DNA from: Stenopsyche tienmushanensis
Taxonomy: Eukaryota > Arthropoda > Insecta > Trichoptera > Stenopsychidae
Direction: 5' to 3'
Assembly: GCA_008973525.1 (NCBI GenBank)
Contig: WACJ01000404.1
Coordinates: forward strand, 1-64,000
DNA: 64,000 bases
Shown here: one piece after another, positions 25,980 through 38,694 of the stretch
Layout of the letters: every line of letters starts with the position of its first letter
How positions within the stretch are numbered: position 1 is the stretch's first letter
Notes under the pieces: generated by a model
The model's input: only the letters and a program-made list of their open reading frames with translations
Databases searched by the model: none
What the model was told of the DNA's origin: nothing
Made by a program: the position numbers and the translations under genes

Positions 25980-28050
25980 ACGAAGATTATTTGTATTTTA
26001 AGAGTCGTTTAATTTACATGTTTTTGGCACATTTCCTATATTTTTATTTGAGTGAATGCCTTGATTTATGCCATTTTCTATGGATTTATCGCGTAAATTG
26101 TGGTCGAGTGTGTTCAATATATATTAATTCGCAACAATCGTTGTTCACCGCTCAAAACAATGATGCACGTGTAAATTTAAGATTATTTACTATTTAATTT
26201 ATGCATCTGTATCAAGTTATTCATATGGAAAATTTTGGCGCCAATTCTCCGCATAAATGGCGCCAAATGCGAGTCTCGATCGCTTCGTGTGATTAAATTC
26301 ATCTTCGGGCGCAGTCTTCAAAATTACTCAACGACAATAAATTAAATCATCAAAATGCATGATCATCGTGAGTTTACATGCATACCTAATGGCTTAAGCC
26401 AGTTGTGTAATATTTAGTAATCATCGTTGTGGGATGCAAACGGAATGCGTGCATACAACGGCGTGTAATTTAAAAACGGCGAGACTCATTACAGTGAGCA
26501 ATAATGTATATTGTTTTCGTGATTTTTGAAATGATTTTGGTGATGGCCGGAAATGGGATCGATTTAATTCAAATTTTGAAATTTATTTTTAAGAAAATGC
26601 GGAACACGACTTGCGGTTGCATGCTATAATTTCTTTTGATGGTCTGATCCAAGCGCGCTTGGTATTGACCTGAATTTCTGTGGGCTCCATACTGAGTCCA
26701 GCTGCAGAATGCATGCCTCATTACGTTCTCGTATGCGACATGTGCACTTTCTAAAGGTGCATTTTGAAAAATAGCAGCTTGTATTTGTGGACAAAGAAAT
26801 CGAATGTTTGAACTGTAAAGCAGCTGTTCGTGTGGTTTTGATTTGAGAGTCTATGCTTATACGCTTGTATCCTTCAATTGATGAAGAAATGGGCGTCAAG
26901 GTCGATTATTTGAACAATGGAGGAAGAACAAGGTGCCAATAAACCATGGATGATCAAATATAAATAACCTCGCGTAGAAGGAAGAGCACGTCCTGAATGT
27001 CAATCGAATATGGTCTTCAGCAATTAATTTCGCACGTCTTCGGCAGCATTCGATTCCGATTTTACTCGCTTGGATCCCAGACGTGGTACACATGACATAA
27101 AAGGTCATTTAGCAAAAGCAGAATTTATCGACATAAAAAAAAATGATTTTGGAGCGCATTTGGAGTGAGAGCTGACATTGGATAAGCCCGTTTTAATCAG
27201 CGTCCAAGCCACATGACCGTTGATTGATTGATTGTCTTCTGAAAATATCATCACATAAATTCTATACCAAATGAATAGATTATAATTTTTTTCATCGACG
27301 CAATGAAACGTGATTTAAATTGAGATAATACAACTGATGCGGTCGCTGCATTAGCGACGCGTGTTGAATCGGACACGACAATTAGTCTCTGTTGACAGAT
27401 GATTTGGTGCATTCATAATGGCGAGACCTAATATGGAATGCATTGTGGACGATCAACGACCTATGTCAAATACGCCACAATTACCATGAAGATGCTATCC
27501 TACCGTCGTTTCCGTCGAGGCAGGTTCAATAAGACGACGCCCATCCAATGGGAAATGTTGTACACCATATCGCCGCAATTGGCAGCCGTTAACATGAAAG
27601 TGTTCCCAATTACGTCTGCTATAAATCTCTTCGCTTGGATAAGTTAAATTAATGAAGCAAATGGATCCAGCACGAATTTGCAGACTTGGAAGCTGATATG
27701 TTTATCAATGATGATTTAAAATATCATGACCCCATTCTATGAGCGATCTATAACTGGACAATGCTCAACTTCTAACGAAACTTTTAGAATGATTTATGTG
27801 ATGTGAAACCATTTTATTCTTATTTATATCTATATAGAGATATGATCGATTGGAAATAATTAATGTCGCTCATGTTTGCACAGGAACAGACAGACATACA
27901 CTCAATTTTAACTCCTCTGTCTTACCCGCTAGAGATATGCTGACCGCATGACCATAAATTAAATAATACCAATTTTTACTACTATACATTATATACTAAT
28001 ATTTATACATTTGGCATTCAATGCAGCACACATCTACACGCCGGCGAACA
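25980..28050. other. No recognisable gene
   Basis: The 26.25-27.65 kb part is noticeably less AT-rich than average and has open frames on both strands, none with a family motif. It could hold untranslated, regulatory or decayed sequence. No repeat ends seen. Confidence 0.4.
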
Positions 28051-28056
28051 GACATA

Positions 28057-28690
28057 TTAGGTTGTCCCATAAGTTTCTTTCGCAAATGAATATAGACCTA
28101 ATCATAGCCATGGTTGAAGAAAACCCGCGATATACTGTTCGCAAAATAGCTAACAAGATAGAAATTCCACGAACATCCGTCCATAATCATCTAACAAAAT
28201 TGGGCTACGTCAATCGTTCAGATGTATGGCTTCCTCATGAACTGACTGACTCAAATAAACTTAAGCGTATTTCAACACGCGATCTTCTTCTCCAACGACA
28301 TAATAGTCAACCTTTTTTGAAGAGACTTGTCACTGGAGATGAAAGTTGGATACTCTATGAGAATATCCAACATAAACGGTCTCGGACCAAAGGCACAGAA
28401 GCTTTAACCGTAGCTAAACTTGACCTACATCCAAAAAAAGTTTAGCTATGCATTTGGTGGGACTAGAAGGGGGTAGTATTATGAGCTACTTCAGCAAGGT
28501 GAAACGATCAATTCAACAAAATATTGTTTCCAATATTTTGCCAACAAATCTGGGACATTTTGGCAAGAAGACATTATGAGGCTTCCGAAAAGAATGGATC
28601 ATATATTATTCAATAAAATTTGATTTAACACAAATTATTGTTTATTTTTTTCTTAATATAAAAACGATAGAAACTTATGGGACACCCTAA
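28057..28690 (+). mobile_element. Mariner family A, copy 2 (634 bp, internally deleted)
   Basis: Both ends survive: TTAGGTTGTCCCATAAGTTT on the left and, reverse-complemented, TTAGGGTGTCCCATAAGTTT on the right, each next to a TA target. The frame from about 28090 gives the N-terminal helix-turn-helix half, VTGDESW and YENIQHKRS, then stops at 28445. Past it a small piece reads as the central catalytic region, and the sequence then jumps directly to the C-terminal ANKSGTFWQ. The middle of the catalytic core is deleted, so the copy is non-autonomous. Confidence 0.88.
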
Positions 28691-29060
28691 TACATTCAAT
28701 TTTTGATCTACATTTTATATCTGTGGTTATTTTATTAGACAGTTCGATCAATTGTCCTATATTATACACATATAATTAAGCAATCAAGATCATCACGAAT
28801 AATTATAAGTAATGCAATTATGTAATTTGGCTGTCATCTTTACTAACATTACCAGAAGCGGCGCAAATTAGATTTGCTCTAAAAAATATTTTATACTATA
28901 AAATAGATGTACTGGTTTCAAAATGCTGCAATTCTTCCTTTTTTAGTAATATATTCATTCGGTTTAACTGGGGTAAAATGCAGCCCCGAAAATTATATTA
29001 TAACCATTACTTACGATATTATTTTAATTTCTATCATATTTTAAATAAATTATAAAAAAA
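28690..29060. other. AT-rich spacer
   Basis: AT-rich DNA between the mariner copy and the GC-richer block at 29.07 kb. Nothing recognisable. Confidence 0.5.
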
Positions 29061-29067
29061 ATAATAG

Positions 29068-29345
29068 GCTTTGCACCCTTAGGGTTGCCCTCAAGCAGGT
29101 TGCAGGACGAACGCATTCTATTATCTATATTTCATTTGGGGTCATCATGTTTTAGTTCCTCTACAGAGGTAAAATAAGAATTTCCGTCGTATGCTGCGAG
29201 TCTGTGTCGAGGCTGCGGAGCCCTATCGATACTGAAAGGCGAATGCCTCTATCCTTCTCGTCGAGGCACTTCAGGCTAAGATGAGTAGCGCACATGCGCA
29301 TCTGGCCCTCGGATTACCCCGCAACTCGACATGCCTCGCCAAACA
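29068..29345. other. GC-richer non-coding block of unknown nature
   Basis: About 280 bases stand out from the AT-rich surroundings by high GC and several CpGs: GCACCCTTAGGGTTGCCCTC near the start, CTGTGTCGAGGCTGCGGAGC in the middle, and CGCACATGCGCATCTGGCCC near the end. No long frame spans it. It could be a transposon segment such as an LTR or SINE, a promoter island or a structured RNA. I cannot decide. Confidence 0.35.
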
Positions 29346-29349
29346 AACG

Positions 29350-31900
29350 CAACAAAACATAAAATATGATAAAATTAAAATAAATTAAGCGAAATAATCC
29401 AAACTTGTGGACGTGCCGCCATTTGCGCGTGCGCGGTACATTTTTTGTGCATATGGATAATATGTGCCATCGGTTGCTGATAGTTTGTTGTTTTATTTAA
29501 GATAAATAAATGTAATATACCAGCGTTGATCATCTGACTTTCTGGACAATTTTTATCTTCCAGCAAAAAATCCGAATAACGTGGTTTTTGTCCAATTTGT
29601 AAAATTCATCGTTCCTTCGCAAAAAAAGCACGCGGATTTATTTCATCAGAAAATAAAAGCATCTCAAAAGAACACTCGACAAAAACATAATTATCAATGT
29701 GACATGTTATTATGATAAATGACAAATTAAATCGTAAGCCACGAGGAGACGTTTTCCTAGAATTCCAAGATTAATCTTCTATTTATAAGTAATAGTTCAT
29801 AATAAGCGCAATGAGCTTTTTTTAAGCAATTTTACCCGAAAATTTTCAATATTCAATTCAAACGAAAATATCACTGTATTGAAATAATGTCATGTTCATT
29901 TTAGCAACGACTTTCCAAGTAAAATAAATTAGAAAGTTTATTTTACTACGGACAAAAGTAGTTCAGCATGCCTCTATGTGTATGCGTTAAATTACATTTT
30001 TATCATGAAGCAGCCTCTGCAAAATCATTCCGATAGGATATGAAGTATTTCTGGCGAATCTAGTGGCAATCTGGCGCAAAAAAGATCATCAATCATCAGT
30101 AGATACGATTAACATTTTTAACTATTGAAGATCATTGGGTCGGAAAGCACTTCTAGAAACCGAATACATATGGCCAAAATTTTCCACTTGACTATAATGA
30201 TATCATTTTATTATTAAAGTTGCATGTTTATTCAAGTGTCTGTAATATTAGCTGGAATATGAAATTAAAGCTTAAGTGGGACATTAAATGTGACTCGCAT
30301 AATGGATATGAAGTATTTCTAGTCGTTTTTTTCTTTATAATTTAATACCAAGCGGAAATTCAAAAAGCTTAGTCAGCGCCTTGAGAAATCACTTTAAAAT
30401 AGAATAGATCAAATTATGACGGATTTTTTGTGGAAAAATTGTGGCAATCGCTGTAAACATTCGCCACAGAATAATTTCAGATGACAAGTTGTAATGAGGC
30501 GTGATCAATCTCTGAACAGTCAAAAGACGTATTATGGATGTAATAGTTCAAATAAAAAATTAGATCTATTCGTCTTAATTTTTTGTCGCCTCTTTAATGA
30601 TATGGATATATCATCTGTTCGATTTGAACGTTTAAAGCTCGAACAGCATCCAAATCGAGATGGATGCTTATGATATAATTCGAAAGTTCGTGAGATCATT
30701 TCTCTCCGTGAAAGATCAAAAGCTCGCCCAAGCATAACAGCAATCGATCGCAATTTATCAGTCTTTAAAGTCAGTAAAGATCAAGCAGAGAGTGATGTAA
30801 AATATATGTTTCACAGGGAGGATCGTTTGTGTCACTACTGTTTGGATTGAAGCTCTTGATATGAATCTGGCGTGTGTTTCTTTCATATCGATCAGCAATA
30901 GAAGCCAGATATTGTTAAAGCTTTGAATGTTTCTTTTTTGGGCTGAAATAGCACATTTCAATCAGTTTGCAGAATTGTTTTTTTTTAAATAAATTTACGC
31001 AATAAACACAAAACGGGTTCGGATTGTGGCGTGATTTGTATGCTTACGACAGACGGAAGATGTGTGATGTGTAGTTGTATAAATAAACAAGTGTGCTTTT
31101 AAATTACGAATGATTTTATTGCTGCAAGACAGATTTTCTAGATTCATTGATAAACAATATATACAACATCAGTAGTTAATCCATACTTTAGAAACTGAAG
31201 AAAATTATCATATAGATTAAATATATCATATTTAAGTGGAATTGCGATTTTAGAAATGAAAAAAAAAACCGAGTGTCTTCTAATAAAATTCTTAGTATTG
31301 GTTATTTTTGTAATTCAAGATAATGATAATTTTCACCATAATTGACTAATTGTCAATTCAACATATTCTGCTGTCATTTGTAATGGAAGATTCCACAAAT
31401 ACGAAAAATGCTGTATATTTGGTGAGTATGTAAAGTTCAGTATGCAAAACATATGAGAACGAACAGGTTCCCAACGGGGAATATATGCCAACCCGGAAGG
31501 CGATAAAGAGATCAAAGGGGACATTTTTGGGAGTCAAGAGGATGGTCCAAGACAAATTTGGGGGGGGGGGGGGGCGCTGAGAACTAAATGCCGCCCCCTA
31601 GTTAGTACTCAATATTAAAGTTTAAACAAAAGCAAAAATATTAAGTTTAACGAATGGGTCTTTGCGATTATTTTACCCAGCAGACAAAAGAAGCCTGCAG
31701 GGAGCTTTGGACCTGACGCATTAAGGAAAGCCATGCAAAAGCATTTTAGCCATGAGCCTTTGCTGCGAGAAGATTTATTTCCTCCGCCATCTTTTAGTTA
31801 TCATCTGAAGTCTTGTAGTTGGTTTACTCTCTTATTCGAGACTTCTAATCATTGATGTATATATAATAAATATATAAAATAAATTTATATGATCCCATCA
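29350..31900. other. Mostly AT-rich stretch without a recognisable gene
   Basis: It contains a 15-G run at 31560-31574 within a GC-richer patch (31.44-31.6 kb). Open frames at 30.5-30.95 and 31.33-31.55 kb lack motifs and overlap frames on the same or opposite strand. Confidence 0.4.
31560..31574 (+). repeat. Poly(G) tract, 15 bases
   Basis: Fifteen consecutive G residues in otherwise AT-rich DNA. Such a run can form a G-quadruplex and is prone to length error in assembly. Confidence 0.9.
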
Positions 31901-31916
31901 GTGTAATGAATTTAAA

Positions 31917-32305
31917 TTAACCTTTTGAGGGGTACAGCCGCGTATTTGCGATCGAATTCCAGTGATTCAGAAAGAGCATTCTTACACGTTAAGATCAGAG
32001 AGAGACAGAGATAATGAGTGTATTGCACGTTGAGTTTAGAGAGAAACAAAGACGGAAAGGGTGTCTTGCGTATATTGTACGATTGTGTAGATCGATAACC
32101 CAAATTTATCGACTAACAATAACCCAAATAAATCGATTTCATGTGTATTGTTTATATGTAGGCGTAGAAATGAACGAATATTGTGTGCTATCAATAGTGT
32201 TTATTTATTTAAATACAAGCTTCATACACGCTGCGCGGTCCTGACAGATAAGTGGATTTGTAGTGGTGGACATACGAATATTTAATCCTATATCATACGG
32301 TTTAA
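31917..32305 (+). mobile_element. TTAA-CCC family MITE, copy 2
   Basis: The left end is TTAACCTTTTGAGGGGTACA, followed by family blocks: GCGATCGAATTCCAGTGATT, a purine-rich AGAGAGAGACAGAGATAATG region, CATGTGTATTGTTTATATGT, and ATCAATAGTGTTTATTTATT. The right end is less certain: the usual ACTCAAAGGGTTAA is replaced by CATACGGTTTAA at about 32294-32305. No coding capacity. Confidence 0.65.
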
Positions 32306-32309
32306 TCAT

Positions 32310-34970
32310 TGCTTATCAAATGACCTTCATGTCTATTGTAAATTATTGAGGAGTTGGAGGCTAAACCTACATAGCATCAATCAGCGTTCTACCAAACATG
32401 TTTTTAGTAGCATGTTAACGATTTGATTGATAAATAGCAGCAATGTTTTCGTTCTTCAAATAATTTAATACACGCTTTAGTTATTTTTCACGGCTATTTA
32501 CGCCATAAATTTGCGAAAAATCTCTTGTTTATGCTGTCGATAATAGAAGAATGAATAAAAGTAATTCTATGAATTAGGATGCCTGAATGAGCAAAAGCAG
32601 AGCATACGCGCTGAATTAAAATCATATAAACGTTGCATTTTACTGTTTTTCTCGGTATATAAACATTCGAAGCAAATTGATCAAATCGTCGATTCAACGA
32701 AACTCAACGCGAGATTCGGTTCGTCTGGCGATTCTAATTACCCAGGCTAATCGCTTGCTGATAAACCAAGACAGGTTATTTTGTAGGAAAAGCAGACTAA
32801 ACAGATCTTTCACGAGCGTCTGAATAAAAATATTCCACGACCGCGATAAGCAAAAAGACAGGAAAGATCGTATGGAGCAGTTGCGTAATTCAAACGATGC
32901 AACGAGTCTGATATCTAATGGTTTGACTTGGTAATATGATAAGTGGCAATGTGTTTCTTCTCGGACATACTCGGTGCTGTTTTATAAGAACGACTTGTGA
33001 AGTATCATCGTACTTGTTATAATGAAGAAATGCCATTAAAATCAACATTAAAGGCTGTTTTTAAACGCATCGTAAAACTTCTAAAACGTTTCTGCTATGA
33101 ATTTTATTGGCAAAAATGAATTTCATAAGGTACTAAACCAGTTTTACTAAGATCTGACTCGACACCAACATCAAACTTCTGAGACTCCAAATTAAGCACA
33201 TCCATGAATCCAGTCTTAATAGAGCGAAAACTTTATGTTGCCAACTATACGATGATTACAATATTAATGCTTTTTCAGCGTTTTAACGGTCAAAAATTAA
33301 AAAAAACGTAATATTATTCGCCTAATGGACTCTGTAGAGTTATTAAAGAGCTTTAAATCATAATTTTATGTACGAATAAATCTCCCGAAACTCCCCAAAA
33401 GCAATGTGTACTATCGAATTATTACTTGTAAAGAGAGCACGATTTTCATGGCATCATTAAAAGTTGTAGTATCCATAAGCCTGTGCTTGAGCTTTATTCT
33501 CATAATATGGAAACGGTTGTGATATTAAAAATTAGCTTTTCTTACAGCCATCACAACATAAAAGGAATCTATGCTCCATATGAAATAAAAATGATGGCTT
33601 TTTTACTATATTTTTATATTTCAGCGATGATGTATTTCAATCTTTTTTAGATGATAAATATTATGAAGCAATAGCACACAAAGTCTTGATTACCTTATAT
33701 TTGATTGACGTATCATAAACAGGGTTATTGTTTGCAAGATGAACATTCGTATTCATTAATTTGGAGCAACGAGTGACCATGATAATATTCGGATCTGTTC
33801 GGATTATAATTTAGAACACTGTGATTATACACAATTGGATCCAACTTCAATTGGAAACTAAAATATATGGTATAAATTTGCTTATTTCAATTTTTTCAAA
33901 TCCTTTTCACCCCATACAAGATTTTCAATGATTGAATTCAAACATCAACGGAACAAAGACCATCATGGATCGATTTTTAGTGTTCAGATTTATAAAATAG
34001 ACTTTCACAATTTACAGCGAACGAGGCAATCTGAACGAATCTGAACAAATAGACAGACCGAAATAATTGACAATTCTTCCGCGAAATCTGATACAAAAGA
34101 CAATGAAGCACGGAATAAGCAAATAGTGCTTGATCGATGAGCCAAAGAGAGGAATCCAGAAGACTTCTAGTTTTTCGATTGTTTTTTTTATTGTACAACA
34201 TGAACAATTGCCGTTTGATCAACGGAGCGATCAACAAGATCAAGAAATTTATGACTCAGAGTGAAAAATCCCGTTCATTTGTCGGCACATACAAAAAGAC
34301 AAAAGACTCCAATTCAACATTCATTAAATATTTAGGCGCGGCGAACGTGGAACAAAAGACTTTCCTCTTGTACAACAACCTTTTTTCGATATAAAGAGAT
34401 CGTGGGAGACTGCTACATAAATATTTAAAATTTAGAGAAATTGCAAAATAGATCGCAACAACTGCATGCGTTCGGCTCAACAATTTTGTTTTGAGATTGA
34501 TTGTCTGTTCAATAACTGTCTTAAATTTTCTCGCGTAAATATTTACAAGGGTTGTCGAAAAAATGATTTCGTGCGTATTACCTCTGCTTTCAATCATGAA
34601 AGTTTTCGATTTATTAAAAAGTTATTTTCAATAAATTCAACTACCAGGATGTGTACACAATTGGTTAGACGGTATGGGATAAATAAAAATTCTACACTTT
34701 CAACACAATAGATTATATTTCATCAAAATACATGATCTGCAATATATCTATCTTCAAGAGAAAAATTAAAATAGGTGCATCCTTATGAATATTTCAGAAT
34801 TTTAGACTCTGCAATAAATAAAAGCTCAAATATTAGCATAGCGGATAAGTTCCTGGACTGTTATCCAAACCATGAAGCATACCGCCAATTAGTTTATGAT
34901 AACTTTAATCAAATTTGCAGAGTAAGATCTCATATCTGAATAGTCTCATTGAGTATTCATTGTCGTGTGA
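32310..34970. other. AT-rich stretch without a recognisable gene
   Basis: No exon, RNA or transposon end that I can name. Overlapping open frames on both strands at 33.98-34.71 kb (up to 113 codons) have no family motif. Confidence 0.4.
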
Positions 34971-34976
34971 TGTCTA

Positions 34977-35405
34977 TTAACCCCAAAAGGAGTACTATCG
35001 GAGACCCTGCGATCCACCTCCACTTATTCAGAAAGATTTGTGCATTGAGCTCGGAGACAGACAGAGACAGAAAGAAAACTTAGCGCATTTCGGAAGACAG
35101 AGACGGAGGATTCCATGCATATATCGCACGATTGTATAGATCGTTAACCCAAATTTATCGACTAATAATCATTTCGATTTCAAATGTGTTATTTGTTTAC
35201 GCAAAAAAATGGCCGAATATTTTGTACTATCGACAGTGTTTATTTATTTAATTGCTTCCTGTTCGTCGCTGCTTGTTGATGAAGTATTTGTCCAATTATC
35301 ATTTCTTTGTAAAGCAGGAGCAAATGAATCGATTTTTTGTGTATTTTTTATGTAAAGAAATGACGTGGTCTTGTATGCTATCAACAGTGTTTATTTATAA
35401 TTAAT
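34977..35405 (+). mobile_element. TTAA-CCC family MITE, copy 3 (right end degraded)
   Basis: It begins TTAACCCCAAAAGGAGTACT, nearly the same as the reverse-strand end of copy 6 at 52.6 kb, so these two form a subfamily. A purine-rich GAGACAGACAGAGACAG tract follows. The block ATCGACAGTGTTTATTTATT occurs, and again about 150 bp later as ATCAACAGTGTTTATTTATA. A matching right terminus was not found, so the end given is approximate. Confidence 0.65.
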
Positions 35406-35488
35406 TCATTTCAAATTCGATTTTTTTCATTGCAATTTTAAATACAATTATTATATAGATAATAGGATAATAGAATAATTTTATAGAT

Positions 35489-35776
35489 CAGCGGTTCTTA
35501 AACTTATGTAGTCCGTGGACCCCCTCTTGAGCAAAATTTTGTTCGCGAGCCCCTTCTTGAACATTTTTTTTTGTAGACCCAATCCCAACCTTTGTAACTT
35601 AATTTTTTAAACAAACAAGTATTTCTTGATCAAATATTGGTCAAAATAGATCTTCTTACAATGTTTTTTGTAAAAAAAATCACAAAATATCTTGTTTAAG
35701 TATAAATAAATGTTTTTTTATAAATTTTCGCAGACCCTCAGTAAAGGCTTCGCGGACCCCAGTTTAAGAATCACTG
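35489..35776. mobile_element. hAT-type MITE (288 bp)
   Basis: Inverted ends CAGCGGTTCTTAAACTTATG and, reverse-complemented, CAGTGATTCTTAAACTGGGG are followed inward by GTCCGTGGACCCCC and GGGGTCCGCGAAGCC. CAGNGGTTCTTAAAC with a GTCCGYGGACCCC sub-terminal block is the classic layout of hAT MITEs. The 8-bp flanks TTATAGAT and ATATAGGT agree at six positions. The interior is AT-rich and non-coding. Confidence 0.88.
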
Positions 35777-35984
35777 ATATAGGTGGCAAGTATCTATGAA
35801 ATTAATACTTTTTATTTTAATGTACTTTTTTTAATTAAAAAAACGACATTTTTAGTCAGATTACCTAATTTATAGATTATGTTAAATTTAAAGAAAAACG
35901 AAAAAATCATAGATTTAGGCTCGCCATAAATGATTTATTCAATTTTAAACATCGAAAAAGTCAATTTTCAGTTTGGACATGTAT

Positions 35985-36175
35985 AAATGAAGGTTTTTAA
36001 ATGAGTACAATCATTGTTGATGTGCGGAATTTGTTTTGTGAAACGTTTAATGGATGCACCATTTTGGCGCATATTGATTTGGTGGTTCAAAGTAAATAAA
36101 GCATAGCAACTGTCGATTTGTTATGTACTTGCCAAGCGTTCGGTCTTCGGTGGACTATGCCAGAGGACGGTAAGA
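35985..36175 (+). repeat. Dispersed repeat B, copy 1
   Basis: The central block GGATGCACCATTTTGGCGCA continuing TATTGAT, and the downstream CGGTCTTCGGT, recur in the same order and strand near 48.65-48.78 kb with moderate divergence. The class is unknown. Its partner copy begins with the TATATAAAAATCAATATTTG type of sequence seen at the ends of many arthropod non-autonomous elements. Confidence 0.5.
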
Positions 36176-36374
36176 CACAAACGTCATCATTTCAATTCAT
36201 ACTTGGATGAATTCGTTTAGCGACAACAGCAACACATCGAATACGTATTCAAATCACTTTTAAACTCTGTTTGGCCTCCATCACATCGTTTATAATTGTG
36301 TTTATATTTTAAAAAAAGTAAATAAATAAATTCTTATTGTATTTTTAAATAAAGCGAGTACCCTTTGAAATGTC

Positions 36375-36540
36375 CAATATTGCAAGAGTTCAAATATCTT
36401 GGAGAAGATATTAATGAAAAAAGAAATAAGCTCCAGGATTCAACGTAATAATCGGTGATATGGTCTGAAAAATATATTAGGGAAGAAATCACTTTTACCG
36501 AAAAGGAAGATTAAAATTTACAAAACATTAACACTTTACA
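36375..36540 (+). pseudogene. RTE-like reverse-transcriptase scrap
   Basis: The plus-strand translation reads QEFKYLGEDINEK. After a frameshift it reads YGLKNILGKKSLLPKRKIKI and YKTLTLY. FKYLG followed by YGLKxxL and TKIKIYKTL is the conserved block just after the palm domain in RTE/Jockey-type non-LTR retrotransposons. The frame contains stops and ends within about 55 residues, so it is not functional. Confidence 0.6.
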
Positions 36541-36614
36541 GTCCGGGTATTCCGCGCTAAGTTTCACTTAAAGTTCAGGTATTACATGCTAAATTTCACC
36601 GAAAGTCTGGGCGT
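36539..36614 (+). repeat. Short tandem repeat, about 32-bp unit
   Basis: Two full units and part of a third, diverged: AGTCCGGGTATTCCGCGCTA, AGTTCAGGTATTACATGCTA and AGTCTGGGCG. The first two continue AGTTTCACTTA and AATTTCACCGA. The array starts where the reverse-transcriptase scrap ends, so it may derive from the same element. Confidence 0.6.
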
Positions 36615-36619
36615 TTTCA

Positions 36620-38690
36620 TAAGAAATTCATGAAACTTCTTCTTTCGTAAGATTGATATAATTATTAAATCAGCTAATTAATTGAAACGAAATTTGACTG
36701 TATCCTAATTGTACTTTATTTTGGCAGGATACTACCACATGATTACAGCTATATTTAATTAGGCTGTTAATTTACTCTATCTCTTATCATGATTTTGTTT
36801 TACCATTATTTTGTCATGAAAAACGCTTTTGAATATCTCAGCATCAGAGCGTCAATTCGAGCGGCACCCACATAGTTTTTCGTGTTTGATTGCGAAAAAT
36901 AGTGTAAAATAGTCATGGCTGAAAATCTTTTCTACAGCGAAAATTTCATACGGCACGGCGTAATCTGATTCGGACAGATCGATCATTAATTTCGATTTTT
37001 TTCAGCGAATCCCCAGCATGTATGCGGAAAACCCAGCGGTCTCGTTATATATTAATTTATAATATCTATAAATATATTTAAGAGAATTTCGATACATGAA
37101 ATCCGGACGCCCACTCGACTTGCGGACAGAAGGTCGCCAATGAAAAATGACAGTTATGAAAAGTTGACACTTTAATCTGGTCAGATTCCAATTTAGTAAA
37201 TCACGCAGACAATTAGCGTCAAAGGATGAACATATCCAAGAAGCGGCGTTTTGAAATCGAAGATTTATTAGACATCAAACGCTGAAGATCTCCAGAAGAC
37301 GTCGAACCGCTGAATGAAATCAGAGAGCGACTTTTATTTCAACACAATTTTCTACGAAGATCACACGATCCTATGGCCTAGCAAGCTAGTCATTTTCTCC
37401 GTATATTACATGATAAAACAACGTTTGATTGACGTGATAAAATGCGTTCCACCGATATATCAATCGATGATATCGGATATATGAAGGCGCTGAAAAGCAG
37501 CATTGGGAAATCCCATGGATTTCTCCAAGCGAACTATTTATAATGGTTTACATGATCATCAATAAATAAACACAGCTATTGAATTTCATCATTCCTAATT
37601 GCCAAATAAATAAACGGATATAATCACCGTCCATCAAAAAAAAAAACAGAATAAGAACGTGTTAATTTGGTTAAAAAATGGGATTAGATCAATAGCCATT
37701 ATCTCGTTAGACGATTGAAAAATCTATGCTTACAAAATGTTTGTAATACAAAATAACCTGTTTGAAATAGTATTCTTTTATGTAAGCCCAAATGTGTTTT
37801 TATACTGTTGATGTTTCCGTGAGAACGCTCTGTATACATAATATAACCTAAATATTGATGGCTCCTTGTGAGCACTTTCACGGAATGATCTGCTAAAAAC
37901 ATTGTACGTGATCTTTCACCGAGATGGTTCAAGACTTATATAATAATGGATGATGTGTCATCATCATGCATGGTACATATGATGTGTCATCAGCCATGAA
38001 CGATTGTACCTTCTATGATACACATGTGGTATCATCTGCCATAGCGCAAATAATTCGATTTCGTTCAACGATATTGAATTTCCAAATGGTCGTTGTCTTT
38101 GTAAAGGGCTGAATATGCTACATTTCGAGTATTGGCTAACGTCCAGATTGCGCTTCTGTCTTTTTTTTTGCTCGTCGGTATTTTTCGACTGTCGAACATA
38201 AATATATTTAATGTGCAACACTTAAGGCCTAAACGACGTTGTATTTAATAATTGATAGCGACAGCTAGTAGATCAGCAGAAGACTCAACCGCTGGACGAC
38301 CACCCGAGCGTGCCGCACTAATGCTGCATATGGCTGCCAGATATGTTTAGCAAAATTCGATGTGGCATTTGATAATCAATGTTATATCAATATAAGGGAG
38401 GAATTGATCTGTTTTATTGAGTTTTGATCTTTGAAACGAATGAAATAGTGTGTGATTTCGTTTAACATCGCACGGTGAAGAACGATTTAGAGGTCATCTA
38501 TTTACATTGGCATTTCATTCATCGAAGCTATTTTAAATTCGTCCACTTTCTATGATTTTTGAAAAATATTTTCAGTTAAGACTGTGCGATAAATCGGTTA
38601 AGCATTTCAGTCATTTCGTAGAAATGTTCGTTAGTGAAATTTATAGTTCCGTGCTAGAATGCTAAACGGAACACACTGGGAATTTGTTAC
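36620..38690. other. AT-rich stretch without a recognisable gene
   Basis: No confident exon. Imperfect repeats GATGTGTCATCATCATGC and GATGTGTCATCAGCCATG lie at 37.95-38.05 kb and resemble the cluster at 23.5 kb. A GC-richer patch at 38.27-38.35 kb is open on both strands over a short distance. Confidence 0.4.
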
Positions 38691-38694
38691 AAAT

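Noticed and set aside
33977..34711. Cluster of overlapping frames on both strands (up to 113 codons)
   Set aside because: Mutually overlapping frames with no recognisable domain. Openness on both strands argues for composition rather than coding.
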